From Actinomycetes bacterium (GTDB taxonomy: Bacteria > Actinomycetota > Acidimicrobiia > Acidimicrobiales > SZUA-35): a stretch of 64,000 nucleotides of DNA. Position numbers and translations under genes: made by a program. The stretch covers positions 1 to 64,000 of the forward strand of contig JAJRQY010000157.1 of the NCBI GenBank assembly GCA_024280015.1. The letters are read 5' to 3'. This document shows, piece by piece, positions 25,859 to 34,907 of the stretch. The notes beneath the pieces are model-generated. The model was not told the origin of the DNA, did not search any database, and worked only from the letters and a program-made list of their open reading frames with translations. The stretch's first letter is position 1. Each line of letters begins with the position of its first letter.

Positions 25859-25989
25859 CCCTAAATGCGTTGTTACCGCGGAGTAGCGGAGAGGAGATCG
25901 GCCACTAGCCTTACAACGTCAACCTGTCGGAACCCCAAAAGACTCCGACATCGTTCCTCCCGGGACACGTGCAAGCTTGAAGGTTATGA

Positions 25990-27339
25990 ATGTCGTCCAA
26001 TCCAGCCACCTCTAGTCCCGCTTCTTCAACGACGGCGGCCCCGTCCCAAGATCGGCCGCTGCGCCTGGCCTATCTTTCGTACCGATCCAAGCCAACGGTC
26101 GGAGGGCAGGGCATCTACACCCGCCACCTGACGAAGGCCCTGGTCGACCTTGGACACTCCGTCGAGGTGTTCTCCGGCCAGCCCTACCCCGTGCTCGATG
26201 ACCGAATCGGCTTGACCACGCTACCGAGCCTCGACATTTTCAACGATCAGTACCCCGGCCGCTTTCCCGCCTATTGGGAAATCAAGTCCAAGGCCGACAT
26301 CCTGGAACTGGCAACCTTTTCAACTGGTCAGTTCCCCGAGCCACTGGCATTCAGCTACCGGGCACTGCAAACCATGAAGACCCGTGCACCAGATTTCGAC
26401 CTGGTGCACGACAACCAATGCCTTGGCTATGGAATCTTGGGAATCGACAAGCTCATTCCAACCCTGGTAACTCTCCATCATCCAATCACCGTTGACCGTC
26501 GACTGGAGATGGAAGCCGCACCAAACTGGCGCAAGCGCATGAGCATTGGTCGCTGGTACGGCTTTGTGAAAATGCAGGGCCGAGTGGCCCAGCGGATGCC
26601 CCGCATCCTGGTGGTATCGGACAACTCCATCCAGGACATCCACAATGACATGGGTGTTGATCTTGACCGGATGCGTCTGGTCCATGTCGGTGTTGATCCC
26701 GACCTGTTCAAACCAATACCCGAGGTCACCCGGACCCCGGGGCGCCTCATTACCACCGCCAGCGCCGACGTCGAACTCAAGGGACTCAAGTTCTTGCTGG
26801 AAGCCATGGCCAAATTGCGCACCGAGCGAGACATCACCTTGACCGTGATTGGCCGATCCAAGCCTGGTGGTACCACGGCCACCCTTATCGACAAGCTCGG
26901 CTTGACACCTCACATCACCTTCGTAACCGGAGTTCCCGACGAGCGAATCGTTGAGCTCTACGCCGAGTCTGAAATCGCTGTTGTGCCATCCCTCTACGAG
27001 GGCTTCTCGCTACCGGCGGTTGAGGCCATGGGCTCAGCAACACCACTTGTTGCCTCCGACGGTGGGGCCCTTCCCGAAGTGACCGGTGTTGACGGTGAAA
27101 CCGTCCTGCGCTGCAAGGCTGGCGACTCAGAAGACCTGGCCCGAGTCTTGACTCTTGCCCTGGACGATCCTGAGCTGCGGGCCCGGATGGGTGCAGCAGG
27201 CCGTGAGCGAGTAAGCAAGTTGTACACCTGGCGTCAGACGGCAATCAATACCGTTACCCAATATCGTGAAGTCATTGCCCTGCACGAAGAGAAACGAGCA
27301 GCCGGGGCCCACGACGCCAGAATCGGGAGTGACCGCTAA
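25990..27339 (+). CDS. GT4-family glycosyltransferase
   Basis: A 449-residue GT-B enzyme. The acceptor loop GGQGIYTRHLTKAL is near residue 40, and the donor-binding E-x7-E motif is seen as YEGFSLPAVEAMG, with VPSLYEGFSLP and SDGGALPEVTG. Residues 1-22 are a disordered Ser/Ala/Thr-rich lead. The stop overlaps the methyltransferase ATG by one base, and a toroid-domain gene follows, so three genes are co-translated. In mycobacteria a GT4 and a methyltransferase cooperate in methylglucose lipopolysaccharide synthesis; a similar methylated glycan is a reasonable but unproven guess here. Confidence 0.88.
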   Translation: MSSNPATSSPASSTTAAPSQDRPLRLAYLSYRSKPTVGGQGIYTRHLTKALVDLGHSVEVFSGQPYPVLDDRIGLTTLPSLDIFNDQYPGRFPAYWEIKSKADILELATFSTGQFPEPLAFSYRALQTMKTRAPDFDLVHDNQCLGYGILGIDKLIPTLVTLHHPITVDRRLEMEAAPNWRKRMSIGRWYGFVKMQGRVAQRMPRILVVSDNSIQDIHNDMGVDLDRMRLVHVGVDPDLFKPIPEVTRTPGRLITTASADVELKGLKFLLEAMAKLRTERDITLTVIGRSKPGGTTATLIDKLGLTPHITFVTGVPDERIVELYAESEIAVVPSLYEGFSLPAVEAMGSATPLVASDGGALPEVTGVDGETVLRCKAGDSEDLARVLTLALDDPELRARMGAAGRERVSKLYTWRQTAINTVTQYREVIALHEEKRAAGAHDARIGSDR

Positions 27340-28178
27340 TGCTGACTGTTGACTACACCAAGCTCAGACTCGAACCCGGCATGCTCGTGCTGGATCTGGG
27401 TGCGGGCTTTGGCCGCCATGCTTTTGAGACTGCCCGACGTGGCGCCTCGGTTGTCGCCGCCGATCTGGCCTACGACGAGATGAAAAGCACGAAGGACACC
27501 TTCGCCGCCATGTATCTGGAAGGTGAGCTACCCAAGAACATCACCACGGTTTCGGTACAAGCCAATGGGGTGACGTTACCGTTTGCTGATCACACTTTTG
27601 ATCGGATCATTGCTTCAGAAATCCTCGAACACGTTCCCGATGATCAGGGAGTCATGGCCGAGCTGTTCCGGGTGCTCAAACCCGGAGGCTGCCTAGCAGC
27701 CACTGTTCCTGCTGCACTTCCCGAACAGATCTGCTGGTGGCTGAGCGATGACTACCATGCGCCGGCCGCAGAAGGTGGCCACGTCCGAATCTATGGACTA
27801 CCGGAGCTACGAACCAAACTTGCCTCGGTCGGGTTCGAGCCAGGCGAGAGCCATCGGGCCCATGCTCTTCACAGTCCCTATTGGTGGCTGAAGTGTGCTG
27901 TTGGTATCGACAACGAAGACAACCCCATGGTCCAGGCTTACCTGAAGATGCTGACCTGGGACATTGTCAAGGCACCGGCCGTGACGCGAACAGCTGAGCG
28001 CGTACTCAACCCGGTCCTGGGTAAGTCTCGGGTGGTCTACGCCGATCGTCCTGGTGCCACGGAGCAGCCAACTAATAGGGAAGCCGGACCGACGTTCATC
28101 GCCGACAACATGATCGGTGCCGAGCGGATCGTCTCAACAGGCAGCGTCCCGTCAAGCAATGCTGGAGCCAAGGCGTGA
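27339..28178 (+). CDS. class I SAM-dependent methyltransferase
   Basis: A 279-residue methyltransferase. SAM motif I is LVLDLGAGFGRHAFE (about residues 18-32), motif II VVAADLAYDEMK, and the post-motif FDRIIASEILEHVPDD with LKPGGCLAATVP. The C-terminal about 70 residues are poorly conserved and probably flexible. It starts within the GT4 stop and its own stop overlaps the next gene as GTGA, showing tight coupling. Likely it methylates the glycan or lipid made by the operon; the acceptor is unknown. Confidence 0.88.
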   Translation: MLTVDYTKLRLEPGMLVLDLGAGFGRHAFETARRGASVVAADLAYDEMKSTKDTFAAMYLEGELPKNITTVSVQANGVTLPFADHTFDRIIASEILEHVPDDQGVMAELFRVLKPGGCLAATVPAALPEQICWWLSDDYHAPAAEGGHVRIYGLPELRTKLASVGFEPGESHRAHALHSPYWWLKCAVGIDNEDNPMVQAYLKMLTWDIVKAPAVTRTAERVLNPVLGKSRVVYADRPGATEQPTNREAGPTFIADNMIGAERIVSTGSVPSSNAGAKA

Positions 28179-29185
28179 AGATCCCGTCCGTTGACGGCGT
28201 ACTCAGCTCCGATGACCTTCGTCTCTCCGCAGAAACCATTGCTGAGTGGCAGCTGCCGTCGGGAATGATCCCCTGGTTTCCCGGCGGCCATGCCGACCCG
28301 TGGAACCATATTGAAGCCGCCATGGCCCTTGCCACCTGCGGCTTTATTGACCAAGCGGAACACGCCTATCAATGGCTGCGGGACCTCCAACGACCCGATG
28401 GCAGCTGGCACAACTACTACCTGGCCAATGGGATCGAAGACGCCAAACTCGATGTGAACTGCATTGCCTACATTGCTGCTGGTATCTGGCATCAATACCT
28501 GGTCACCGATGACCAAGGCTTCCTCGAGTCCTACTGGCCGGTGGTCGATTCAGCCATGGAGTTTGTGCTGGACATGCAAACCAAACGTGGTGAGGTGATC
28601 TGGGCCCGCCACTCCGACGGGCGCCCTTGGAGCTACGCCCTGCTCACCGGGTCCTCCTCCATCTGTCATAGCTTGCAATGCGCTATCGATATCGCGGGCA
28701 CGCTCGGTCACGATCGAGCCCATTGGACTGAAGGTCGAGCACGGTTGGTCAATGTGATTGCCAACCATCCCGAAGCGTTCGAGCCCAAAGAACGGTGGGC
28801 CATGGACTGGTACTACCCGGTAATGACGGGTGCCATTGTTGGCGATGATGCTCGGAAACACATGGCCAATGGTTGGGAAACGTTTGCCATGCCAGGAAAG
28901 GGCATCCGCTGCGTGTCGGATCGGCCATGGGTTACTGCAGCTGAAACCTGTGAATGCGTAATTGCCCACTTGGCGGCAGGCGAACGCTCGACCGCGTTGA
29001 CCTTATTCACCTGGGCCCAGGCACTGCGTGATCGAGACGGTCGCTACTTCACTGGCTTGGTATTTCCCGAGCTCGTGTACTTCCCTGACAATGAACGCAG
29101 CACCTATACCTCGGCCGCCGTCATCTTGGCTGCTGATGCTCTGGACGGCTCAAACCCAACCTCAGGCCTGTTCACCGACCACTAG
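28175..29185 (+). CDS. alpha/alpha-toroid (prenyltransferase/glucoamylase-like) protein
   Basis: A 336-residue all-helical protein of the six-hairpin toroid type, often labelled prenyltransferase. Repeats such as WLRDLQRPDGSWHNYYLANG and FVLDMQTKRGEVIWARHSDG, with acidic and aromatic residues (GGHADPWNHIEAAMAL, MDWYYPVMTG), look more like a glycan-binding or glycoside-hydrolase cavity than a terpene one. It begins with GTG 28175 overlapping the methyltransferase stop. Its stop TAG shares the tetramer CTAG with the stop of the convergent ligase gene. Function is unknown; a role in polysaccharide processing is inferred from the operon. Confidence 0.72.
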   Translation: MKIPSVDGVLSSDDLRLSAETIAEWQLPSGMIPWFPGGHADPWNHIEAAMALATCGFIDQAEHAYQWLRDLQRPDGSWHNYYLANGIEDAKLDVNCIAYIAAGIWHQYLVTDDQGFLESYWPVVDSAMEFVLDMQTKRGEVIWARHSDGRPWSYALLTGSSSICHSLQCAIDIAGTLGHDRAHWTEGRARLVNVIANHPEAFEPKERWAMDWYYPVMTGAIVGDDARKHMANGWETFAMPGKGIRCVSDRPWVTAAETCECVIAHLAAGERSTALTLFTWAQALRDRDGRYFTGLVFPELVYFPDNERSTYTSAAVILAADALDGSNPTSGLFTDH

Positions 29186-30783
29186 TCGCTTTTTACACTC
29201 TCGTGCCATGCGGCAAGCAGCGCCTTCTTGTCGACCTTGCCGATTGGCAGCATTGGCAACGCTTCAAGGACGATGATTTCCTTGGGTACCTTGTAGTTGG
29301 CCAGCTTGTCAGAAGCGGCGGCTCCCACCTCGTCTGGGTCAAGTCCGTCGGCCCCCATCACATAAGCGATACCAATTTCTTGGAAGACCGGATCGGGCAC
29401 GCTGATAACGGCCGCCAGGCTCACACCAGGATACTCTTGGAGAGCCAGCTCGACCTCACGGGGGTACACGTTGTAGCCACCACTCTTGAACATCTCACTC
29501 ATGCGGCCAACGATCTGCACATAGCCATCGTCGCGGCGAATAGCTAGGTCGCCGGTGCGAAACCAGCCATCGTCAGTGAACGCGTTGGCCGATGCTTCGG
29601 GCAATCGCCAGTAGCCAGCCATGGTGTAGTCGCCGTGAACCTGAATCTCCCCTGCCTCCTCTCCGACAGCCTCACGATCTTCGGCATGCCAGATCCGAAG
29701 CGGTTGCCGCTCATCGGGCGTACCAACCGTGGTTGCCAACAAGTCGACCGAGTCAAACAGGCCGCTATAGGTCACGCCACCGGTTGTTTCGGTCATGCCA
29801 TAACCCATGGTGCAACGGGTGCAATCGGTCTTGTCCATCAAGGTCTGCAGTAACTCCGCAGGCATAGCAGCGCCGCCCCAGGCCAACAAGTCAACCGAGG
29901 TCAGGTCACAGTCGCCAAACTTAGGGTGGCTGACACACATCTGGAGCATGGTTGGCACACCACCAAAGGTGTTGAGCTTTTCCTTCTCGGTCAGCTCCAT
30001 CACTGCTGAGGGCGAGAATTTCTCCTGGAAGAAGATGGTGCCACCGCCGGTCATGGTTCTCCCACAGACGTCCCCAATAGCGGCGACATGGTTGATCGGG
30101 AAGTTGCAGATCATGGTTCGGTCCGACAGGGCTTTGCGTTCCACCGCGATGACATTGCAGAAGTTCGAGCCACGATGGGTGAGCAGAGCGCCTTTCGGGC
30201 GACCTGAGGTTCCCGAGGTGTAGACAAGGAAGGCTGGGTCCAGGGTGTCGACCGAGGCCCGACGCTCCAGGAGTTGCTCGTGGCTGACCTGGGTCGCTCC
30301 TTGCACGAAGTCGTGCCAGCCTATTGCCCCCGCATGATCGGTGTCGTCCAGCAGAACTAGTTCATTGATCGACTGGTGGGTGGCGACAAGGCCGTCCAGC
30401 TTCTCCAGCTGATCCTCACCGGTGACATCGGCGAAGCCGAACAGCAGGCGTGGCTCGGCGTCGCCAACGACATGGTCGAGTTCGCCTGAGGTGTACTTGG
30501 GGTTGAGCCCCAGCCAGATGGCACCAACGCTGGTGGTGGCCAGAAAATGGATGAAGAACTCAGGCCTTGGCCCACTCAAAAGGGCAACCCGGTCACCGAC
30601 CTCCACACCAGCGTTCAGCAGCGCTCGTGCCACCTCATCGACGCGATCCTTGGTTTGGGCATAGGTCAAGCGTTCGTCATCCAGGACGAGGAAGTCCTGA
30701 TCGGGACGATCGTTGGCCTGACGATCCAGATGGTCGCTGATAAGTTTCAACGGTGGGATCATCGTGTCGAACGTTTCGCTCAT
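29182..30783 (-). CDS. AMP-dependent acyl-CoA synthetase/ligase
   Basis: A 533-residue adenylating enzyme of the ANL superfamily. Signature A3 is VYTSGTSGRPKGALLTH, A5 is MGYGMTETTGG, A7 GWFRTGDLAIRRDDGY, A8 RMSEMFKSGGYNVYPREVE, and the catalytic lysine lies in LPIGKVDKKAL near the end. It activates a carboxylic acid (medium/long-chain or aromatic) to its CoA ester. The upstream MaoC-type hydratase overlaps it by 4 bp, suggesting joint action in acyl-CoA breakdown. Chain-length preference cannot be read from the sequence. Confidence 0.9.
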   Translation of the reverse strand: MSETFDTMIPPLKLISDHLDRQANDRPDQDFLVLDDERLTYAQTKDRVDEVARALLNAGVEVGDRVALLSGPRPEFFIHFLATTSVGAIWLGLNPKYTSGELDHVVGDAEPRLLFGFADVTGEDQLEKLDGLVATHQSINELVLLDDTDHAGAIGWHDFVQGATQVSHEQLLERRASVDTLDPAFLVYTSGTSGRPKGALLTHRGSNFCNVIAVERKALSDRTMICNFPINHVAAIGDVCGRTMTGGGTIFFQEKFSPSAVMELTEKEKLNTFGGVPTMLQMCVSHPKFGDCDLTSVDLLAWGGAAMPAELLQTLMDKTDCTRCTMGYGMTETTGGVTYSGLFDSVDLLATTVGTPDERQPLRIWHAEDREAVGEEAGEIQVHGDYTMAGYWRLPEASANAFTDDGWFRTGDLAIRRDDGYVQIVGRMSEMFKSGGYNVYPREVELALQEYPGVSLAAVISVPDPVFQEIGIAYVMGADGLDPDEVGAAASDKLANYKVPKEIIVLEALPMLPIGKVDKKALLAAWHESVKSD

Positions 30784-31268
30784 GATGCTTCCTTCTGCCC
30801 AAGCTGGAGGTAGGCCAGCCAGTCGGCGACAAGGGCCGGAGTTTCGGACCCGTCGATCTCGATGGTGGCATCAAAGGTCATCAGGGCGGCATTATCGCCC
30901 CGAGCAACCAGATCTTTCATTTTGAACCGTCCACGGACTCTGCTGTTGACGGGGACGGGGGCAATCAGGCGAACTCGATCAAAACCGTAGTTCAAGCGGA
31001 AGACGATGCCGTCCTGGGGCAGGTGAAGATTCTTGGCGAAGCCCGTGAGGCAAGCGAGGAGCATGAACCCTTGCACAATGGTCCCACCAAAGGGAGCAAT
31101 ACGGGCCGCCTCTTCCGGGTCATTGTGGATGGGGCCACCGTCGCCAACCAGGGCGGTGAACTGATCAATCTCGCTCTGATCAATCTGCTTCCATTCGCTG
31201 ACGCCAACCTCTTGGCCACGCAGTGCGGCCAGCGTTGGCAGGGAGGAATCGACATCAAGCACGGTCAT
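30780..31268 (-). CDS. MaoC-family (R)-enoyl-CoA hydratase
   Basis: A 162-residue hot-dog protein of the MaoC dehydratase family. The hydratase-2 type motif is seen as LVGDGGPIHNDPEEA, with the catalytic Asp and His kept, after IDQSEIDQFTALV. The C-terminal half carries the RLNYGFDRVRLIAPVPVNSRVRG strand typical of the NodN/MaoC group. I use ATG 31268, preceded by AGAGAG, since the longer frame adds an unlike sequence. It is co-translated with the acyl-CoA ligase. Confidence 0.85.
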   Translation of the reverse strand: MTVLDVDSSLPTLAALRGQEVGVSEWKQIDQSEIDQFTALVGDGGPIHNDPEEAARIAPFGGTIVQGFMLLACLTGFAKNLHLPQDGIVFRLNYGFDRVRLIAPVPVNSRVRGRFKMKDLVARGDNAALMTFDATIEIDGSETPALVADWLAYLQLGQKEAS

Positions 31269-31368
31269 GGTTGCTCTCTTTGGATCGGCTACTTCGTGTA
31301 CGAGGGTACGGCGCAGACCTCCGGTCACTAAGCAGAACATAGACGTCCCGCTGACCTAGAGTCGAACC

Positions 31369-31389
31369 ATGAGTCGAGCCGAACCATGA
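31369..31389 (+). promoter_or_regulatory. six-residue upstream ORF overlapping hydrolase start
   Basis: A 13-bp direct repeat (31363-31375 and 31380-31392, period 17) places an ATG at 31369. It opens a six-codon frame (MSRAEP) whose TGA overlaps the ATG of the serine hydrolase at 31386. If translated, it would couple initiation at the real start. No Shine-Dalgarno is seen for either start, so this is only a possibility. Confidence 0.35.
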
Positions 31390-32585
31390 GTCCTGGGGAA
31401 ATCACAACCGATTCCTGGATGACGGGTCATCCACCAGCGCCGGACAAGGTCATTCGGTTTGGTGACGGCTCCTTCTACCAATGGCCTCAGCTTCGCTGGA
31501 GCTTCAACCACATGGAGCAGCTGGTACCTACAAAGGCGGCATGGCGTGGACCCGGTGCCAGTCGACCCCTGGAACGGGATGGGGCCCGTCTCGTTGAGTC
31601 CGACATCACTCTGGCTGACGGAACCAGATTGTCCTGGGAAGAGATGCTGTCCACCAGCCATACCGATGCGTTGGCCATTCTCCATCACGGGAAGCTGGTC
31701 TATGAGAAGTACCGGGGCGAGGCCGGGCCACATACTCCCCACACCTTGATGTCGTGCAATAAGTCTCTGGTTGGCACCATTGCTGAATTGTTGATCGAGC
31801 AGGAAGTCCTCGACGCCAACGCTCTGGTCACCTCGGTGCTTGGCGAACTCCAAGGTTCAGCCTGGGCAGACGCCACCATTCGACAAGTGATGGACATGGT
31901 TGTCGGCATGTCTTTAGACGAGAACTATCTGGATCCAACTTCTGATGTCTGGACCTTCATCCGGTCAACGGGGATGATCCCCGCAGACCAAGACAATCTG
32001 ATCACCCTGGCTGACTTCTTGCCCACGATCGCCAAGGAAGGACAACACGGCCAAGTCTTTGCCTACCGGGAACCCAACATCTTTGTGCTCGGCTGGATTC
32101 TGCGCAGGGTCACTGGCCGGGGCCTCAACGACCTGGCTTCAGATCTCATCTGGCAACACATTGGGGCAGAGCATGACTACCTCTTCATGGTTGATTCGGT
32201 CGGAGGCGAGACAACGGCTTCGGCAACGCTGCGGGACTTCCTTCGCTTCGGCCTTCTCTTCACCAACCAAGGACGAGTCGGTACCAAGCAAGTACTTCCG
32301 ACGCGGGTTGTTGAGTCAATCCTGGCTGGCGGGGACCAAGAAGTCTTTGCCCAAGGCGACTACGGAAATCTGCATGACTGGTCGTACCGATCCCAATGGT
32401 GGTATCGCCACGTCGCGGGACGTTGCTGTCCAGTGGCTCGGGGTGCTCACGGCCAGACACTCTACATAGACCCGGAGCGAGATCTAGTCATCGCCAGATT
32501 CGGATCTTCGCCCGAGGCCCCGTCATCACTGCTGGACCCCATCATCTGGCCCCTAGTCGACACAATCACCGAGCAACTGGCTTGA
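31386..32585 (+). CDS. serine hydrolase, beta-lactamase/NylB-like fold
   Basis: A 399-residue member of the beta-lactamase-related serine hydrolase family (class C/EstB/NylB group). The nucleophile motif S-x-x-K is SCNK within HTLMSCNKSLVGTIAELL; the second motif region is FAYREPNIFVLGWILRRVTG, where the tyrosine is kept. The third motif near AHGQTLYIDPERDLVIARFGS carries a His-Gly in place of Lys-Thr-Gly. No signal peptide is apparent. Such enzymes are usually esterases or amidases rather than antibiotic-degrading. It is divergent from the MaoC gene by 117 bp. Confidence 0.83.
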   Translation: MSPGEITTDSWMTGHPPAPDKVIRFGDGSFYQWPQLRWSFNHMEQLVPTKAAWRGPGASRPLERDGARLVESDITLADGTRLSWEEMLSTSHTDALAILHHGKLVYEKYRGEAGPHTPHTLMSCNKSLVGTIAELLIEQEVLDANALVTSVLGELQGSAWADATIRQVMDMVVGMSLDENYLDPTSDVWTFIRSTGMIPADQDNLITLADFLPTIAKEGQHGQVFAYREPNIFVLGWILRRVTGRGLNDLASDLIWQHIGAEHDYLFMVDSVGGETTASATLRDFLRFGLLFTNQGRVGTKQVLPTRVVESILAGGDQEVFAQGDYGNLHDWSYRSQWWYRHVAGRCCPVARGAHGQTLYIDPERDLVIARFGSSPEAPSSLLDPIIWPLVDTITEQLA

Positions 32586-32683
32586 GGCCTACAACCGTCT
32601 CAAAGTCAAGCCGTTTCTGAGCCACAACGCCATTGCGCTCTGGTGGGTTAGCCCGCGCGTCACCGGTTCGCTAGTGTCCGGAC

Positions 32684-33595
32684 ATGAAGATCGGTATCAA
32701 CGGTTCCAACAATCTCGCCACCCCAGACCTCCAGGTGCTCCTGGATGACATGGCCGCGGCCGAGTCAGCTGGCTTCGCCACCTACTGGGTGGCCCAGATC
32801 GGCCATGTCGACGCGCTGACTGCTCTGGCCTTGGCTGGCAATGTTACCTCGAAGATCGAACTGGGCACGGCGGTTGTCCCGACCTGGACTCGCCACCCCC
32901 AGGTCATGGCCTCCCAAGCTCTCACCGCGCAGGCAGCAACCAACGGGCGAGTCATTCTCGGCATTGGCCTGGCCCACCGGCCATCGGTCGAGGACCGCTG
33001 GATGATGAATTGGGACAAACCCATCCGCCACATGCTGGACTATGTCAGTATCGTCGAAAGCTTGTTGGCGACAGGCAAGGCTGACTACAAGGGTGAAGCC
33101 TGGAGTCTTGAAGCTGACAATCCACTCCTGGTCGGGACCCCTCCAAAGCTGATGCTCGCCGCGCTGGGCGATCAGATGCTCAAGATCGCCGGTAGTCGCA
33201 CGGACGGAACCATCCTGTGGTGCGTCGGACCAAAGACTTTGGAGCAACAAATCGTGCCCAAGATCAGCGAAGCCGCTACGGCCGCCGATCGGCCAGCGCC
33301 CGCGGTGATCTGCAGTCTTCCGGTATGGGTTACTGATCATGACGACATTGCTCGCGACATGGTGGCCAGTTTCTTGACCGGCTACGGCGATTTGCCGTCG
33401 TATCGTTCGATGTTGGATGTCGAGGGAGTCGAAGGTCCAGCAGATATTTCACTGATTGGAACCGAAGACAAGGTCCGCGAGGGCTTAGAAGCTCTACGAG
33501 CTGCTGGTGCGACCGAGTTTAGTGGGGTTGTCTCTGCCCTCGATCCTGATGAACGTCAGCGTACGATTGCTGTCTTGGCCGAAGCGAACCACTAG
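32684..33595 (+). CDS. luciferase-like F420-dependent oxidoreductase
   Basis: A 303-residue luciferase-like enzyme of the MSMEG_4879-like actinobacterial F420 group. Visible parts are ESAGFATYWVAQIGHVDALT, KIELGTAVVPTWTRHPQVMA, GRVILGIGLAHRPSVED, and GTPPKLMLAALGDQMLKIAGSRTDG. It is the third such enzyme in the window, in line with an F420-using actinobacterium. Its stop TAG overlaps the stop of the convergent membrane gene within CTAG. No operon partner gives a substrate. Confidence 0.85.
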   Translation: MKIGINGSNNLATPDLQVLLDDMAAAESAGFATYWVAQIGHVDALTALALAGNVTSKIELGTAVVPTWTRHPQVMASQALTAQAATNGRVILGIGLAHRPSVEDRWMMNWDKPIRHMLDYVSIVESLLATGKADYKGEAWSLEADNPLLVGTPPKLMLAALGDQMLKIAGSRTDGTILWCVGPKTLEQQIVPKISEAATAADRPAPAVICSLPVWVTDHDDIARDMVASFLTGYGDLPSYRSMLDVEGVEGPADISLIGTEDKVREGLEALRAAGATEFSGVVSALDPDERQRTIAVLAEANH

Positions 33596-34767
33596 CTCGT
33601 CTTGTCTGTAAGCCCTGAGCCAGACACTGGCAAGGCACCATAGAGACGCTCAACCGCCAGATTCTCGCGGACTTCTGCCGCAAGTTCGGCCAGGAACGTT
33701 TCGCGATAGGCCTGGTCGGTGAGGGCGGAGACAGCTGCATTCAAGCCAGACAGGGCACCTACTAGACCGGCCACCCGCAAATGCTCGCGGGTAATAAGCA
33801 GATTGAGGCCTCCGACTCGGTGCGAGGCCAGGGCGACCACATCAGTAGCTTCGGTCCAGAGCTGCAGGACTTCGCGGTTGATGAAGATCGCTCCAAGTAC
33901 TAGATAAAATCCGACAACGAGTAAACCGACGAGAACAACTTGGGTGGTCAAGCTGACCAGAACCAGGATGCGCAGATTCAGTCGGCCGCTACGGGTCAAC
34001 TTCGAACTGGTAAGTTCGCTACTGGGTCGCGAGGCGCCCCGGAGCGGAGAATCACTCACCATCGAGAGCACATCGTTCCAGCTCTCGAACTCATCAATCT
34101 CATCGATTACCTCATCAGATGACAGCCACAAGAATCCCAGTCCAATCAAGACAACCAGGCCACCAACAATGGCGAATGCCGGAGGGCCCACCAGGTGGGC
34201 AACCTGCCAGATCTCGGCATTGATGAACATGAAGACAGTGAGAACCAACAAGACCGGCAGGGTTCGAGCAAAGAGGCGAAAGACGGCTTGGAGGTGGTGA
34301 ACCATGTTGCCGATGGACCAACGGATCATCGGTAACAGCCCGAAACCGACGACGAGATAGACCAGGAAGAGAAGCCCCAGATTGGCGGCCACGTATCGAA
34401 GGGCGGGGGCAATCCGGGCAGTATCGAGAATGAACACAATGGCAGCGGGCGCGAATGCAAAGAACGCCAGCTCAGGAAGCTCTACCTCATCGAGCGCGTC
34501 GAACATTCGTCGGCCACGGAGTCGGTTGAAGGTCAGGACCGCAGCCAACATCATCCCAACTGAAGCCACAAATACCAGGCCCTGGGAAGCACCAGTGTAG
34601 CGATCGCTAAACGGCAACATTGCCTCCAAGACCAGCACCCCAACAAGGAACGGCTTGGCCCTCGTCCAGACACGAGTTGATGGTTCATAGTCCGCGATCA
34701 GATGGGGCACACCCCGCTTGACAAACCATCGCTCCGTCGCGGGACGGAGATCATTGGAGGGATTCAT
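33592..34767 (-). CDS. unknown polytopic membrane protein
   Basis: A 391-residue protein with about seven hydrophobic segments: for example FLVGVLVLEAMLPF, LVFVASVGMMLAAVLTF, LAFFAFAPAAIVFIL, LGLLFLVYLVVGFGLLPMI, TLPVLLVLTVFMFINAEIW, FAIVGGLVVLIGLGFLWL and VVLVGLLVVGFYLVLG. A soluble loop (about residues 220-265) with acidic and Ser-rich sequence separates the sixth and seventh, and the last 80 residues are helical and cytosolic. I do not recognise the family. It is divergent from the WS/DGAT gene by 140 bp. Confidence 0.65.
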   Translation of the reverse strand: MNPSNDLRPATERWFVKRGVPHLIADYEPSTRVWTRAKPFLVGVLVLEAMLPFSDRYTGASQGLVFVASVGMMLAAVLTFNRLRGRRMFDALDEVELPELAFFAFAPAAIVFILDTARIAPALRYVAANLGLLFLVYLVVGFGLLPMIRWSIGNMVHHLQAVFRLFARTLPVLLVLTVFMFINAEIWQVAHLVGPPAFAIVGGLVVLIGLGFLWLSSDEVIDEIDEFESWNDVLSMVSDSPLRGASRPSSELTSSKLTRSGRLNLRILVLVSLTTQVVLVGLLVVGFYLVLGAIFINREVLQLWTEATDVVALASHRVGGLNLLITREHLRVAGLVGALSGLNAAVSALTDQAYRETFLAELAAEVRENLAVERLYGALPVSGSGLTDKTS

Positions 34768-34907
34768 CAGGGCACGACCCTAGCCGGAAGTTCCTCCTCG
34801 CCGACCTGAACACCAACGAGCCTCGCCAACGCTACAGGTCGTGTGGCTCTTTCCAATCCCGCTGATCTGAGCCATAGTGTTGCACTGCCTTCCACCGGAG
34901 AACCCGA

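Noticed and set aside
31386-32585. Beta-lactamase-fold gene as antibiotic resistance
   Set aside because: No signal peptide, third motif is not KTG, and sequence layout fits esterase/NylB-type hydrolases.
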